A DNA stretch of 64,000 nt from Planctomycetota bacterium (GTDB lineage Bacteria > Planctomycetota > Planctomycetia > Pirellulales > Lacipirellulaceae), in NCBI GenBank assembly GCA_024278955.1, contig JAJRSE010000002.1, positions 62,001 to 126,000 on the forward strand, written 5' to 3'. The position numbers and the translations under genes are program-made. Shown here piece after piece: positions 43,199 through 52,450 of this stretch. Below the pieces are notes generated by a model. It worked only from the letters and a program-made list of their open reading frames with translations, ran no database searches and was not told where the DNA came from. Each line of letters starts with the position of its first letter. The stretch's first letter is position 1.

Positions 43199-45205
43199 CT
43201 AATTTAATCCCATCATCGAAGCACCCTGAAACGTAACCAACGCCGCCATATAAGCAAGCGCCGACATATACCCCAGCTGCAACATGGGCCATTTCCATGA
43301 CCCCGTTTCGCGGCGCGTGACCACCTGGGTCGGCAAGCATTGCATTGCCAGCACGTAAAAAATCAGCAAGCTCAGACAGGCCGCCGTCGTAAACACGGGA
43401 CGCCCGTCAAGGTCTTTGCTGTTGCGCAATCGATCAATCAACAGGCTCCCTTCCTCGTCCGTTTCTTCACCAACGCCATAGAGCACCGCCATCGTCGAGA
43501 CGACAACTTCGCGGGCGGCAAACGAGCTGAGAACGCCGACGCTCATTTTCCAGTCGAAACCCAGCGGTGCAAAAACCGGTTCGACCAAATGGCCCAGCTG
43601 GCCGGCAAACGAGTGCTCGAGTTGTACCTGGCCAAGTAGCTTTGTCGCCGCTTCACCGTTGCCGGCCCCTTCATACTCGGCAAGCTGCGTCTGGACGTCG
43701 GCGGGCAAGTCTTCTATCGCCGTTTTGGGATACGTGGCAAGCACCCAAATCACCAGCGAAATGACCATAATCGTCGTCCCAGCGGTCTTCACAAATGCCC
43801 ACGACCGGTCGACCATCAACAAAAACGCATTCTGAAGCGAGGGCAGCCGATAGTTGGGGAGCTCAAGTACTAGCGGTTTAGTTTCGCCGCGAAGCAGCGT
43901 TTTCTTAAACACCCAGGCCATCGCAAGTGCCGTGACAACTCCTAATACATAAGCGGCGGTAAAGAGTAGCGACGCTTTTAACGGGTCGGCGGGAAACAGC
44001 AAGGCCATCACCATTGCATACACAGGCAGCCGTGCCGAGCAAGTCATCAGCGGCAGCACCAGTATCGTTACCAATCGATCTCGACGGTCGTCGATCACTC
44101 GGGCGGCCATAATCGCAGGAATCGCACAAGCATGCGCCGACAACAGCGGCACAAATGCCTTCCCGGGCAAGCCAACTCGATACATAAGCCGATCCATCAC
44201 AAACGCTGCCCGAGCCAAGTATCCTGAGTCTTCAAGCAACGCAAGCAGGAAAAATAACATACAGATCTGGGGCAAGAAAACCAACATTCCGCCCACGCCA
44301 GAAATGATGCCGTCAGCAAGCAAACTGCTGAAATCTCCTTTGGGCAACCACTCTCCGACCGTGTAGCTGGCCAATCCAAACCACCCGTCGATCAAATCCA
44401 TCGGATACTGAGCCATCCAAAAGATCACGAGAAAAGTTAGCGTCATGATCGTGGCAAAACAGGCGAGTCCTACGATCTTATGGGTGAGGACCTGATCCAA
44501 TGCTTCCGAAAAACGCCCATGCGCCGACGAGTCTCCACGAGACGTTGCCGAGCTCACCGTCTCAGCCCAATCGTGCCGGGCTGAGTACTGACACCCGCTA
44601 CAAGCCGTGCAGGTTGCCAAGCTCGGGTGGACCGAGGGCAGAGTTTGCTCGCGGGCGAGTTCTTCCAGTGCCGTACTCAATTCGTCGAGCCCACGTCCCG
44701 TTCGAGCCGAAATGGGGATCACAGGACAGCCAAGACGCTTTGCGAGCTCTTCAAGATCAAACTGCAAACCATGCTGGTCGGCTACGTCAATCATGTTCAG
44801 CGCAACTAGCGTTGGCATTTGCAGGTTCAGTACCTGGCTTGTGAGAAGCAGATTGCGTTCCAGGTTGGTCGCATCAATAACCACAAGCACAGCATCAGGC
44901 CGCACAGTCCCCACCCGCTTGCCAAGCAGCGTATCGACCGCCACATGTTCGTCGAGAGTAACCGCATCGAGTGTGTACATCCCAGGTAGATCAATCAACG
45001 TGACCTTCTGGCCACCAAGCGAAAAACTCCCACGCCGGTGTTCGACCGTCGTACCGGGGAAATTGGCCGTTTGAGCACGGAGACCCGTAAGCCGATTGAA
45101 AAGCGAGGTCTTACCCGCATTCGGATTGCCTGCCAGGGCAATAGTCCAAGGCCTATCGATTGCAGGTAAAACGGGCAAACCATTCTGATTCAAAGTGGAA
45201 CTCAC
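43199..45205 (-). CDS. feoB: Ferrous iron transporter FeoB
   Basis: Inner-membrane Fe(II) transporter with an N-terminal GTPase domain: G1 GNPNAGKTSLF (residue about 27), G3 DLPGMY, G4 NMID. The membrane part has the Gate motifs and ends with the typical VTRRETGSWKW segment. A cysteine motif CTACSGC is present at about residue 200, between the G-domain and the first helices. The 668 residues are slightly short, since many relatives reach 750. It starts at GTG (45205), 13 bases after feoA. Convergent with norB. Confidence 0.95.
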   Translation of the reverse strand: MSSTLNQNGLPVLPAIDRPWTIALAGNPNAGKTSLFNRLTGLRAQTANFPGTTVEHRRGSFSLGGQKVTLIDLPGMYTLDAVTLDEHVAVDTLLGKRVGTVRPDAVLVVIDATNLERNLLLTSQVLNLQMPTLVALNMIDVADQHGLQFDLEELAKRLGCPVIPISARTGRGLDELSTALEELAREQTLPSVHPSLATCTACSGCQYSARHDWAETVSSATSRGDSSAHGRFSEALDQVLTHKIVGLACFATIMTLTFLVIFWMAQYPMDLIDGWFGLASYTVGEWLPKGDFSSLLADGIISGVGGMLVFLPQICMLFFLLALLEDSGYLARAAFVMDRLMYRVGLPGKAFVPLLSAHACAIPAIMAARVIDDRRDRLVTILVLPLMTCSARLPVYAMVMALLFPADPLKASLLFTAAYVLGVVTALAMAWVFKKTLLRGETKPLVLELPNYRLPSLQNAFLLMVDRSWAFVKTAGTTIMVISLVIWVLATYPKTAIEDLPADVQTQLAEYEGAGNGEAATKLLGQVQLEHSFAGQLGHLVEPVFAPLGFDWKMSVGVLSSFAAREVVVSTMAVLYGVGEETDEEGSLLIDRLRNSKDLDGRPVFTTAACLSLLIFYVLAMQCLPTQVVTRRETGSWKWPMLQLGYMSALAYMAALVTFQGASMMGLN

Positions 45206-45218
45206 CGAAGCGATAACC

Positions 45219-45443
45219 TTAACAAGCAGGAATCAGCTCGACCACAACACCCGTCGCGAGTCTCGCCGACATGCCTACCCTTGTGCCAAGAACGCGGATA
45301 ATAAGCGGGTCGCCTGTCCTCACGAGTTGCACCTGCCGACCAACACAAATTCCCATCGCCTTGAGTCTAATCGCGTCGTCTTCAGGGACGTTCAGGCCAG
45401 CAATCAAAGCAACCGAATCAGCAGGAAGTTCTTGAAGCAACAC
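45219..45443 (-). CDS. feoA: Ferrous iron transport accessory protein FeoA
   Basis: A 74-residue SH3-like FeoA protein with the conserved segments IRLKAMGICVGRQVQLVRTG and IIRVLGTRVGMSARLA. FeoA aids FeoB, probably at its cytoplasmic face. The start is GTG at 45443 with no clear ribosome site. It precedes feoB, as in most feoAB operons; no FeoC is seen. Confidence 0.92.
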   Translation of the reverse strand: MLLQELPADSVALIAGLNVPEDDAIRLKAMGICVGRQVQLVRTGDPLIIRVLGTRVGMSARLATGVVVELIPAC

Positions 45444-45873
45444 AGCAGAACCAGTCTATTTATTCTTAGCGAAAAACTGCCAGTATAGCTCAATTGCCGA
45501 GAGAAGAAATGCGCCAACCTCCGGCAGGACGCTTGCAAAGTCAAAAAACCGCCTTAGACGATAAAAAACAAAAAACAAAGTTTATTGCTGCTCTTTGAGC
45601 CTTTTGTGCCCCAGCTCCTGTTTTCCAAGGCTCCAGCCGCGCGAGCGTCACAATTGCAGGTAACTAGCGGAATCCCTTTCCTAGTCCGCGCCCAGTCCGG
45701 TTTGGTAGCTGAGATAGCACGATTACCTCTTGAGCGTTGTCCAAGGTAGAGAAAGAGTGGGCTCCCCCTTTTTGCGTTGCCGAAAATCTTGCGATTGACG
45801 CTGCGGTGGCCGTTTTCTACGCTCCCCACGGTTTTTGTTCCGGGGTTGGTCGGTCTTTTTATGCAGGACTCGG
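45444..45873. other. Intergenic region between feoA and the next divergent gene
   Basis: These 430 bases should hold promoters for feoAB (minus) and for the plus-strand gene at 45874. I could not identify a clear Fur box or promoter pair. A stretch near 45565-45610 (aaaaaacaaaaaacaaag, then ctctttgagccttttgtgcc) resembles one arm of a further repeat family but has no partner. No credible coding frame. Confidence 0.35.
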
Positions 45874-46608
45874 ATGTCTGGTCGCACGAAAATCCTGTTC
45901 TCCCTTTTCGGAGCTGGCTCGCTGGCTGGCGCGGTGCTGGTTGGCCTTGCCATGCACGCGGTTCGGCAAGTGCAGCCTTTCTACACGGCGGCAATCGAAA
46001 TCAACGCCGATACACTTGCCGACGAGAGCCATGCGATGGAACGCCGGGTTGCCGCCCTGGTGAGCGACGTCGTAGCGGTGCCCCGTTGGCAGGCCGTTTT
46101 TTCTGATCTTGAGGTCAACGGCTGGTTGGCGGTTGCGCTGAAAGAAAAATTTGCGGACCTGCTTCCCGAGAGCATCGTCGATCCACGGGTTGCGTTTTTT
46201 CGTAACGAGGCGGTGGTCGGGTTTCGCTTGGTGAGCGAGGATTTTTCGGCTGTCATTTCTGTACGAGTCGAAGCATGGGTTTCTGAGAGCGATCTGCTTG
46301 CGGTGCGATTGCTGAAAGCTCATGCGGGTACTTTGCCGATTCCGCTTTCTACCATCGTTGAGCACATGTCCCAAGGTGCTCGTACCCTTCAACTTCCATT
46401 GCGGTGGACACAAGAAGAAGGCTTTCCGGTCGCTTTGATCTCGTTGCCAGACGTGCTTTCGACGAGCGAAGAATCGCGTCGACTTGAGGCGGTGGAGCTA
46501 CACGAAGGCGAGCTTTACGTCGTGGGTAGCACTTGGTTACTAGAACCTTCGCTGTCGGCACCTAGGTTTGCGGAGAAGGAGAAGTCGGAGAGGGAGAAGT
46601 TGCGGTGA
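45874..46608 (+). CDS. Membrane-anchored protein of unknown function
   Basis: Start placed at ATG 45874 (MSGRTKILFSLFGAGSLAGA) with AGGA 7 bases upstream. One N-terminal hydrophobic segment (LFSLFGAGSLAGAVLVGLAM) anchors a mixed alpha/beta domain of about 210 residues, with patterns such as RWQAVFSDLEVNGWLAVALK. A short charged tail (EKEKSEREKLR) ends the protein. No family recognised. It lies alone between feoA and a convergent phosphoesterase gene. Confidence 0.68.
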   Translation: MSGRTKILFSLFGAGSLAGAVLVGLAMHAVRQVQPFYTAAIEINADTLADESHAMERRVAALVSDVVAVPRWQAVFSDLEVNGWLAVALKEKFADLLPESIVDPRVAFFRNEAVVGFRLVSEDFSAVISVRVEAWVSESDLLAVRLLKAHAGTLPIPLSTIVEHMSQGARTLQLPLRWTQEEGFPVALISLPDVLSTSEESRRLEAVELHEGELYVVGSTWLLEPSLSAPRFAEKEKSEREKLR

Positions 46609-46633
46609 ACTCCTGCGACCTGACAGATCGCAG

Positions 46634-47032
46634 CTATTGGGGGGAATCTACTTTGAGCTGCCAACCGCTTGGGGAACGGTTTAGCTGGGCATTGCCAATG
46701 ATCTTGGCTCCTTGGATGCGAAACTCGTAGTGGTCTGTTTGCTGAGAAATAAGCTCGTAGGCCCCAGCGTCGCATCGTTGCACTTTGCCTCGATCTCGGC
46801 TCAGAGGGCCTTCAAAATTGAGATACTCAATCCGATGGTCAGGCAGACGAATTGCTGGAACCGTTTCTTGGGTGGCGGTTGCTGAAATCTTTAGCGGCCC
46901 GGCCCAACTGGCCGGCAACTCCCGCAGCTCCCAGGTGGCGAGCGACTCACCCATCTGTAGCATAAAGTCCCAATGGCTGGGTTTTTCATAGCCGGGAGGG
47001 CATTCATGGTGTAAGAGGACAAAGCGAGGCAT
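46634..47032 (-). CDS. Stand-alone LigD 3'-phosphoesterase-like protein
   Basis: The 132-residue protein matches the phosphoesterase domain found at the N-terminus of LigD in bacterial non-homologous end joining: PRFVLLHHECPPG with the His pair and HWDFMLQMGESLATWELRE give the HxDFxLE-like core. In planctomycetes the domain often stands alone, as here. It may trim 3'-phosphate or ribonucleotide ends, but some catalytic positions differ and activity is not assured. No Ku, ligase or polymerase domain lies nearby. ATG at 47032. Confidence 0.72.
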   Translation of the reverse strand: MPRFVLLHHECPPGYEKPSHWDFMLQMGESLATWELRELPASWAGPLKISATATQETVPAIRLPDHRIEYLNFEGPLSRDRGKVQRCDAGAYELISQQTDHYEFRIQGAKIIGNAQLNRSPSGWQLKVDSPQ

Positions 47033-47089
47033 CGTGCTTGGATTGTTGCACGAAAGGCTTGCTGGAGCGAGTCTCCCAAAGACAGGATT

Positions 47090-49378
47090 TTAACGACTCC
47101 CGATAATATCAACGCTCTCGACGGTGCGAATCGGCGTCGGAGCATTGCGGCTTATTACCTCGGCGGTGATGTTCCGAACTCCAGGCTGCTTCACCGTGAC
47201 CGTGATTTGGAACTCAAGCCGTTCGCCCTTCCGGAATGTGGCAATTGGCTGGAATCGGAGTTCGTTGCCGACAAGATTCGGCTCTACGCCGGCGTTTGTG
47301 CGAATGCTGGTCATGTCGGGAGCCAGTTCAGCAGGAAAAAGAACGCGGAGTTGGACCTGCTGATCATCCACGGGTCCGTTTTGGAGGATAACTTGGTAGG
47401 TGGCACGGGCCCCGACTCGTACGGGGTTGCCGTATGCGGTAATTCCTACCTGGAGGCTGTTGGCGGCCGGAGGAGCCGAAGGGGTTGGCCCGCCTGTTGG
47501 AGGGATAGCACCTTGAGGTACGACATCGGCTTCGCGCCTTGGCAGGATCAACATACAAAATTCGTCGGCTCCGCTGATCGTGCCTGCCGTGGTGCCGGTG
47601 ACAGCAGAAACTTGGGCTCTGCTGCACGCATTTTCCGACGGGGCCAAACATTGGCACTGAACGTCGATGCGTTTCGTCTGGCCAACTTCTAGGCGAGGGA
47701 TTCGCCAAAGAAAGTGATCGCGGTTATCGCCCAGGGCGATCCTCTCAAAACCGGGCTCCGAGGGGGTCGCCCGAAGCGAAGGGGGATACTCGTCGGCAAT
47801 CTCAAGGTTGGTCAGAGCGACTTCGCCCGTATTGGTGATGAGAAGAGTAAAAGGAGCCACTTCGCCGACAATGCGTTGGCGAGGCCCCTGTTTTTCTACT
47901 TTCATGCCCGCTTGCTGTTGCGCCGGCGGATGCGTGGCGTTGACGAAAGCCTGCTTCTCGGCACGGGCTCCTTCCTTGCAACTTACCGAAACAACATGCC
48001 CTAACCTACCTGCTTGGTGAACTCCAAAGTTTAAGAAAATAGACCGCGAGTCGCCTGCCGCCAAGCTGCCGATCGCATTGTTTTCCACCTCGTAAACGGG
48101 CGGCTGGACACTGGGGTGGCTTAGCCCTTGGTCGAAGCGATCGATCAACACGATGTCGGTTGCTTGGGCATCGCCCAGGTTGCGGATGACGACCTCGAAT
48201 CGGGCTCGCCCGCCGACTTGAACGCTCTGGTCGCCAAAAATCTCTAATTCAAGCTGGGGGCGACGGACCGTGGCGGGAGGCGCAGTCTGCAAAGGTGGCT
48301 GCGAGGGAAGGGGCGAGGCTCCTAAGTTGTCGACGGGCGGTAAGTAGTCGTTGACGCCACCGGTCCAGTTGATCGTGCTCGCACCATTGGCAACGACAAG
48401 CCTGGGAGCGTTGTTACCACGGTAACCTTGGGGGCGAACTAGCTGAGTGCGGATCTGAGTGACGCTGCCTGCCGAGCCGGTAGGGGTGACGTCAATACTG
48501 GCTCGACCCTCGGAGTCGGTGGTTGCTTCGACGACTTGTCCCGATTGGCCACCGCTAAGCGTACCTCCGCCGTCGGCAACTTCGTAGCGAACGAGCCAAC
48601 CTTCCAGAGGTGTGCCATCGGTTTGCCGACGTACGATCGTGGTCATGACTTGCGAGCTGCCGGCGGTGATCGTCGTCGGTGGGAACGTCCACTGGACATC
48701 AACCCAATAGATCGTCGCCATGGCGCGACGCTCTTTCCAAGTCTCGATCTCAGGCGCGACGGCCGTGATGTGGCTCGTGCCTTCGACTGGCGAGGTGATC
48801 GAAGCCCAGGCTTCGCCGGGTTCGATTTGGACGTCGTCACTTACTTCGGCGGTGCCGCGAGTAATCGTTAGCGGTACCTTGGCCGTGTAACCGATGGCGT
48901 ATTGGTTATCGATCTTCTTGGGTTTATTCCACGGCAGCCACGGATCGCGGAAGTAGCCGCGTCCGCCGAGCGAGACAAACTCGCCTGCGCTTTCACGAGC
49001 AATCAGCCACTCGATTTTGGCATCGGTGAGCAAGTAGCCTTCGCGTGTGCAGAATCTGGATTTGAGCAAAACTTCGCTGCCCACGGGGGCGAGGATGCGT
49101 TCGGGGGTAATCGTGAGCGTGTCCTGAGGAACAGGCGGAAGGCCGACTCGGGGTTGCCCTGGCACGGGCTGCGGAAAGACGGGATCGGTAAACACGGGCG
49201 GAGCTAGCGGGTTGGTGGCTGGCGCCGCAACGGGGGTGACCCGATTCTGAGGCCGCAGGAATATCCTTTCCCCGGTTGGGTCGATCCGTGGCAAACCTGC
49301 ACATCCTCCGGTAGTCAGCGCATAGATTCCCAGCATCATCCAGAGCCTGGCGCGTTGTGGGAATCTGAGGGAGGACAT
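47090..49378 (-). CDS. Large secreted DUF11-repeat/Ig-like protein
   Basis: A 762-residue envelope protein with a signal sequence (MMLGIYALTTGG) ending at Cys26 in a lipobox-like TTGGC, so it is probably a lipoprotein although the lipobox is not perfect. A Pro-rich segment leads into Ig-like (Big-type) stretches, then at least three DUF11 domains: one starting LELEIFGDQSVQVGGRARFE, one with RIVGEVAPFTLLITNTGEVA and one with AYGNPVRVGARATYQVILQN. Such repeats are found in surface and adhesion proteins. Starts at ATG 49378. No partner genes adjacent; function unknown. Confidence 0.75.
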   Translation of the reverse strand: MSSLRFPQRARLWMMLGIYALTTGGCAGLPRIDPTGERIFLRPQNRVTPVAAPATNPLAPPVFTDPVFPQPVPGQPRVGLPPVPQDTLTITPERILAPVGSEVLLKSRFCTREGYLLTDAKIEWLIARESAGEFVSLGGRGYFRDPWLPWNKPKKIDNQYAIGYTAKVPLTITRGTAEVSDDVQIEPGEAWASITSPVEGTSHITAVAPEIETWKERRAMATIYWVDVQWTFPPTTITAGSSQVMTTIVRRQTDGTPLEGWLVRYEVADGGGTLSGGQSGQVVEATTDSEGRASIDVTPTGSAGSVTQIRTQLVRPQGYRGNNAPRLVVANGASTINWTGGVNDYLPPVDNLGASPLPSQPPLQTAPPATVRRPQLELEIFGDQSVQVGGRARFEVVIRNLGDAQATDIVLIDRFDQGLSHPSVQPPVYEVENNAIGSLAAGDSRSIFLNFGVHQAGRLGHVVSVSCKEGARAEKQAFVNATHPPAQQQAGMKVEKQGPRQRIVGEVAPFTLLITNTGEVALTNLEIADEYPPSLRATPSEPGFERIALGDNRDHFLWRIPRLEVGQTKRIDVQCQCLAPSENACSRAQVSAVTGTTAGTISGADEFCMLILPRREADVVPQGAIPPTGGPTPSAPPAANSLQVGITAYGNPVRVGARATYQVILQNGPVDDQQVQLRVLFPAELAPDMTSIRTNAGVEPNLVGNELRFQPIATFRKGERLEFQITVTVKQPGVRNITAEVISRNAPTPIRTVESVDIIGSR

Positions 49379-49785
49379 TTTTCGAAACTTTTTAGATTAC
49401 TTGGTTGTAGGGAGGCGTGTTGGACCGAAGCTGCTAATCAAATTTGCTGTTAAACTGTAACGCCTAGGAAAAGGAATGTGGCAAACTATCAACACGATAC
49501 GTTGCTTTTTTGGAACATTGGAGTGCCCAGACGAGGGTTACTCGGAGCATCCCGATTATTGGAAATATGCCGCATCTGGGGCAAAAAGCAGCTGAGAGGG
49601 CAAAAGAATCCCAGGGCGAGAAGAAGCGGGCCTTTTTCGGGAAGCCTGAGGGCGAATTCCTTGCTTCGTTAGCCTTGCCGAATTAAACTCAAAGCTGGCC
49701 TAGTGTGCCCAGTTTGGCATTAGGTTTGCCCTTCAGATGGGTACACAGAACAGAGCCCCCCTTAAGTTTCCCAGAGGTCCTTCCT
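49379..49785. other. Divergent promoter region without recognised elements
   Basis: 407 bases between divergent genes. A possible ribosome site (ccagaggtcc) precedes the plus-strand start at 49786. No convincing -35/-10 pair, repeat, RNA gene or coding frame was found in the rest. Confidence 0.35.
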
Positions 49786-51228
49786 ATGTTGTCGCTTCTT
49801 CGTACATCCTTTGCTCGGCAAATCCTTGCAGCCTGCTTTGTGGTTCTGGCATTGTCTCAGGCGAGTTTTGCCCAAATCGGCGGCGGTGGCGGTGGTGGCG
49901 CAGGTGGCGGCGGCGCTGGCGGTGCTGGGGATGACACGATTGGTGGCGGATTAACCTCGGGAGTCTCGGTCGATGCCGATGGCGTGCTTCGCGGGCTCTC
50001 GGAATTCGACCCAACAGGGGAGCTTGCCCGACAACGGGCGAGGGAAGCGGTTGCCGACATTGACAGCGACATGGCAACTCCGAGTCGGTTGCGAAAAGTT
50101 TCGCTCACTCGGATGGCGCGGCTGATAAGAAAAGCGATCGACGAAGGACACGGTCCCGACGAAGCAATGAAGCACTTGGCTGGACTGACGCGTATTCAAT
50201 ACGTTTTCTATTACCCTGAAACTCAGGATATCGTGATCGCAGGCCCAGCCGAGGGCTGGTTTGAATCGGCTCCTGGTCGTTTCGTGGGTTTGAAGTCGGG
50301 ACAACCGGTTCTGGAGCTTCAAGATCTGCTGGTCGCGATGCGAGCTTTCCCGCCTGCCCAGAAAAGCAATCCGCTTGTCTTCTGTTCGATCGATGCAACC
50401 CCCGAAGGCTTGTCGAGAATGCAACGGTTCTTGAGCCAAGTCGGACGGCAGATTCAACCTAATGATGAACAATTTATCGTCGACGGTCTTCGCGAAAGTT
50501 TGGGACTTCAAGTCGTAACGCTTGGGGGTATCCCGGCGTCGACTCACTTTGCCCAGGTCATGGTCGAAGCCGACTATCGCATGAAGCTTATTGGAATCGG
50601 GCTTGAGCAAGCTCCGGTAAAAATCAAAAGCTATCTCTCGCTAGCCAGTTTCGCGTCGATCGCTCGCAATGCAATGTGCCGATGGTGGTTTGTGCCCGAC
50701 TACGATCGAATTCGAGTTACCGAGGACGGCAACGCCGCCGAATTTGTCGGTAACGGAGTGAAGCTTGTAGGCGAAGATGAGCTGGTCGCCGCAGACGGCA
50801 CCCGCCAGCAAGCTGGCAGACAAAATCGGGCAAGTCGCAACTTTACTCAGAGCTTCACACGAAAATACGAGCAACTGGCCGAGCGGGCTCCCGTCTACGG
50901 ACAGCTTCGTAACTGCATCGACATGCTCGTCGCAGCAGCCTTTATCCAGCAGAACGACCTCTTCGGCAAAGCCGGCTGGGACTTCTCGGTGCTTGGCAAC
51001 GAATCACACTACCCGATCGAAACGTACAACGCTCCGCGGCAAGTCGAATCAGCGGTCAACAGCATGTGGAAAGGGCGGCATCTGGCGACTCCGGTAGGCG
51101 GAGGCGTCGAAATTCGTGCCTCGAAAGCTTTAGATCATCCGCTGACAGATGAAGACGGCTCGCTAAAGACAGCCCGTAACGCGACCAACATTGCCGACCT
51201 ACCAGCCGACCAGTGGTGGTGGGATTAG
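49786..51228 (+). CDS. Secreted planctomycete protein, DUF1598-like
   Basis: Start at ATG 49786 (MLSLLRTSFARQILAAC) gives a clear signal peptide ending near LSQASFA. A glycine-rich spacer (QIGGGGGGGAGGGGAGGAG) precedes a 440-residue domain with GVSVDADGVLRGLSEFDPTG and VTLGGIPASTHFAQVMVEAD, consistent with the planctomycete DUF1598 family; this assignment is from memory. Ends in a WWWD tail. Mature protein probably periplasmic or surface-exposed. Followed 67 bases later by another Gly-rich secreted protein. Confidence 0.75.
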   Translation: MLSLLRTSFARQILAACFVVLALSQASFAQIGGGGGGGAGGGGAGGAGDDTIGGGLTSGVSVDADGVLRGLSEFDPTGELARQRAREAVADIDSDMATPSRLRKVSLTRMARLIRKAIDEGHGPDEAMKHLAGLTRIQYVFYYPETQDIVIAGPAEGWFESAPGRFVGLKSGQPVLELQDLLVAMRAFPPAQKSNPLVFCSIDATPEGLSRMQRFLSQVGRQIQPNDEQFIVDGLRESLGLQVVTLGGIPASTHFAQVMVEADYRMKLIGIGLEQAPVKIKSYLSLASFASIARNAMCRWWFVPDYDRIRVTEDGNAAEFVGNGVKLVGEDELVAADGTRQQAGRQNRASRNFTQSFTRKYEQLAERAPVYGQLRNCIDMLVAAAFIQQNDLFGKAGWDFSVLGNESHYPIETYNAPRQVESAVNSMWKGRHLATPVGGGVEIRASKALDHPLTDEDGSLKTARNATNIADLPADQWWWD

Positions 51229-51295
51229 AAAACCGCAGTCTGCAGCGAACTACGAATTTAGATTCATACCTCGGAACAACCCATCGAAAGTGAAA

Positions 51296-52195
51296 ATGAC
51301 GATGAACCTACGGCAACAGACCAAGCGACTCCTTACACTAGGAATTCTCTTTAGCGGAGTCATGGCGGTTAATGCACAAGCAGCCAAACCGACACCGACT
51401 GAAAATGAAGCGAGCAAGGCAGAACCGGTCGACTTGTTCGACGCGATCGATCAAAATTTGGTTGACGTAAAATTCGTGGCCCGCAGCAGCAGCAAAGGCC
51501 GCCTGGTCATGACCAACAAAACCAAGGAAGCGATTAATCTTCTCATCCCCGAGGCATTCGCCGGCGTACCCGTGTTAAGGCAATTTGGCGGCGGCGGTGG
51601 TGGTGGTGGCGGTGGATTAGGCGGCGGTGGCGGGGGTGGCCAGCAGCAGGGTGTCGGCGGCGGCGGTGGAGGCGGCGGCGGTCGAGGTGGTGGTGGCGGC
51701 GGACGCGGCGGCGGTGGACGCGGTGGATTCAACATCGCTCCAGAAAAAATCGGTCGACTCGACGTCCCCCTGGTTTGTCTCAATCATGGACTGAAAGAAC
51801 CTTCGTCAAGCAAACCTTATGAAATTCGCCCACTAGAAGACGTGGTCGATAGCCCCGCACTGGTCGAGGTCATCAAAGCTTACGCAAACGGCGAGCTCCC
51901 GTTCGGCGCATCGCAGGCCGCCGTTTGGAACCTTAATAGCGGAGTCAGTTGGGATGATTTGGCCTCGAAACTCACGGGGACAAAGCGTCAGTTCGTGCGC
52001 CATCCTTACTTCAGCAGCCAGGAAATTCGCGCTGCGATGGCGATCGTCAATCGGGCCGAAGCCATGACCGAAGGCGAAACCATTGTGCGTCGTCGTTGGA
52101 CTCCGCCGAGCAAATCGGAGACCCCATCTCGCTTGCCGACCGAAGAACTTGAGTCGGACGATTACGACGGGTACGACGCAGAAGACGAGTCGTAG
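51296..52195 (+). CDS. Secreted glycine-rich protein of unknown function
   Basis: ATG at 51296 begins MTMNLRQQTKRLLTLGIL; an ATG at 51302 is equally possible. The signal peptide ends near VNAQA. A short N-domain (PVDLFDAIDQNLVDVKFVAR) is followed by about 45 residues of Gly with Gln and Arg (51588-51729), then a domain of about 110 residues that opens with IGRLDVPLVCLNHGLKEPSS and holds EVIKAYANGELPFGASQAAV. Acidic C-terminus. The two domains flanking the Gly spacer are not recognised. It follows the DUF1598-like gene closely and may share its transcript. Confidence 0.72.
   Translation: MTMNLRQQTKRLLTLGILFSGVMAVNAQAAKPTPTENEASKAEPVDLFDAIDQNLVDVKFVARSSSKGRLVMTNKTKEAINLLIPEAFAGVPVLRQFGGGGGGGGGGLGGGGGGGQQQGVGGGGGGGGGRGGGGGGRGGGGRGGFNIAPEKIGRLDVPLVCLNHGLKEPSSSKPYEIRPLEDVVDSPALVEVIKAYANGELPFGASQAAVWNLNSGVSWDDLASKLTGTKRQFVRHPYFSSQEIRAAMAIVNRAEAMTEGETIVRRRWTPPSKSETPSRLPTEELESDDYDGYDAEDES
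51588..51729 (+). repeat. GGN trinucleotide tract encoding poly-glycine
   Basis: About 140 bases of ggc/ggt/gga codons with rare cag and cga codons encode the glycine-rich spacer of the gene at 51296. Such tracts are prone to replication slippage and length change. Confidence 0.85.
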
Positions 52196-52246
52196 TACCA
52201 GCCAAAGAAAGTTGCGAAAACGCGCAGCTCCCAAACAAACTTTGAA

Positions 52247-52278
52247 AGCCCAAGGATTGTAACCCCTGGGTTTTTTTA
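52247..52278 (+). terminator. Terminator after the Gly-rich protein gene
   Basis: agcccaagg (52247-52255) pairs with cccctgggt (52263-52271) around attgtaa, and the stem runs into seven T. It lies 52 bases after the stop at 52195. Its core resembles the hairpins at 16895, 59391 and 60305. Confidence 0.78.
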
Positions 52279-52327
52279 CCTGGTAGCCAAGGAAAACTGC
52301 AAAGTCATGGAATTCAAAAACTGATTG

Positions 52328-52381
52328 GCCACAGAGGATACAGAGAATCCCTTGTTTTTACCTCTCTGTGCTCTCTGTGGC
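52328..52381. repeat. Inverted repeat, ccacagaggacacagag family
   Basis: gccacagaggatacagaga (52328-52346) and tctctgtgctctctgtggc (52363-52381) pair at 16 of 19 positions, loop 16 bases. It lies between the terminator at 52247 and the convergent gene ending at 52451. Confidence 0.75.
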
Positions 52382-52450
52382 TACACCTCTCATCTGTTTG
52401 TTTATTGACTTTACAGTTCTCCTACCTGGTAGCCTCCAGGAGTTGCATTC

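Noticed and set aside
45565-45610. Possible further repeat arm (ctctttgagccttttgtgcc) near A-rich DNA
   Set aside because: No matching second arm found in the spacer; resemblance to a repeat family is too weak to list.
45554-45994. Minus-strand open frame of 146 residues between feoA and the next gene
   Set aside because: It overlaps the well-supported plus-strand gene at 45874 and has an Arg/Lys/Pro-rich composition of a shadow frame.
49478-49672. Plus-strand 64-residue open frame in the divergent promoter region
   Set aside because: No ribosome site, no family-like composition and it sits in an untranslated gap; most likely chance.
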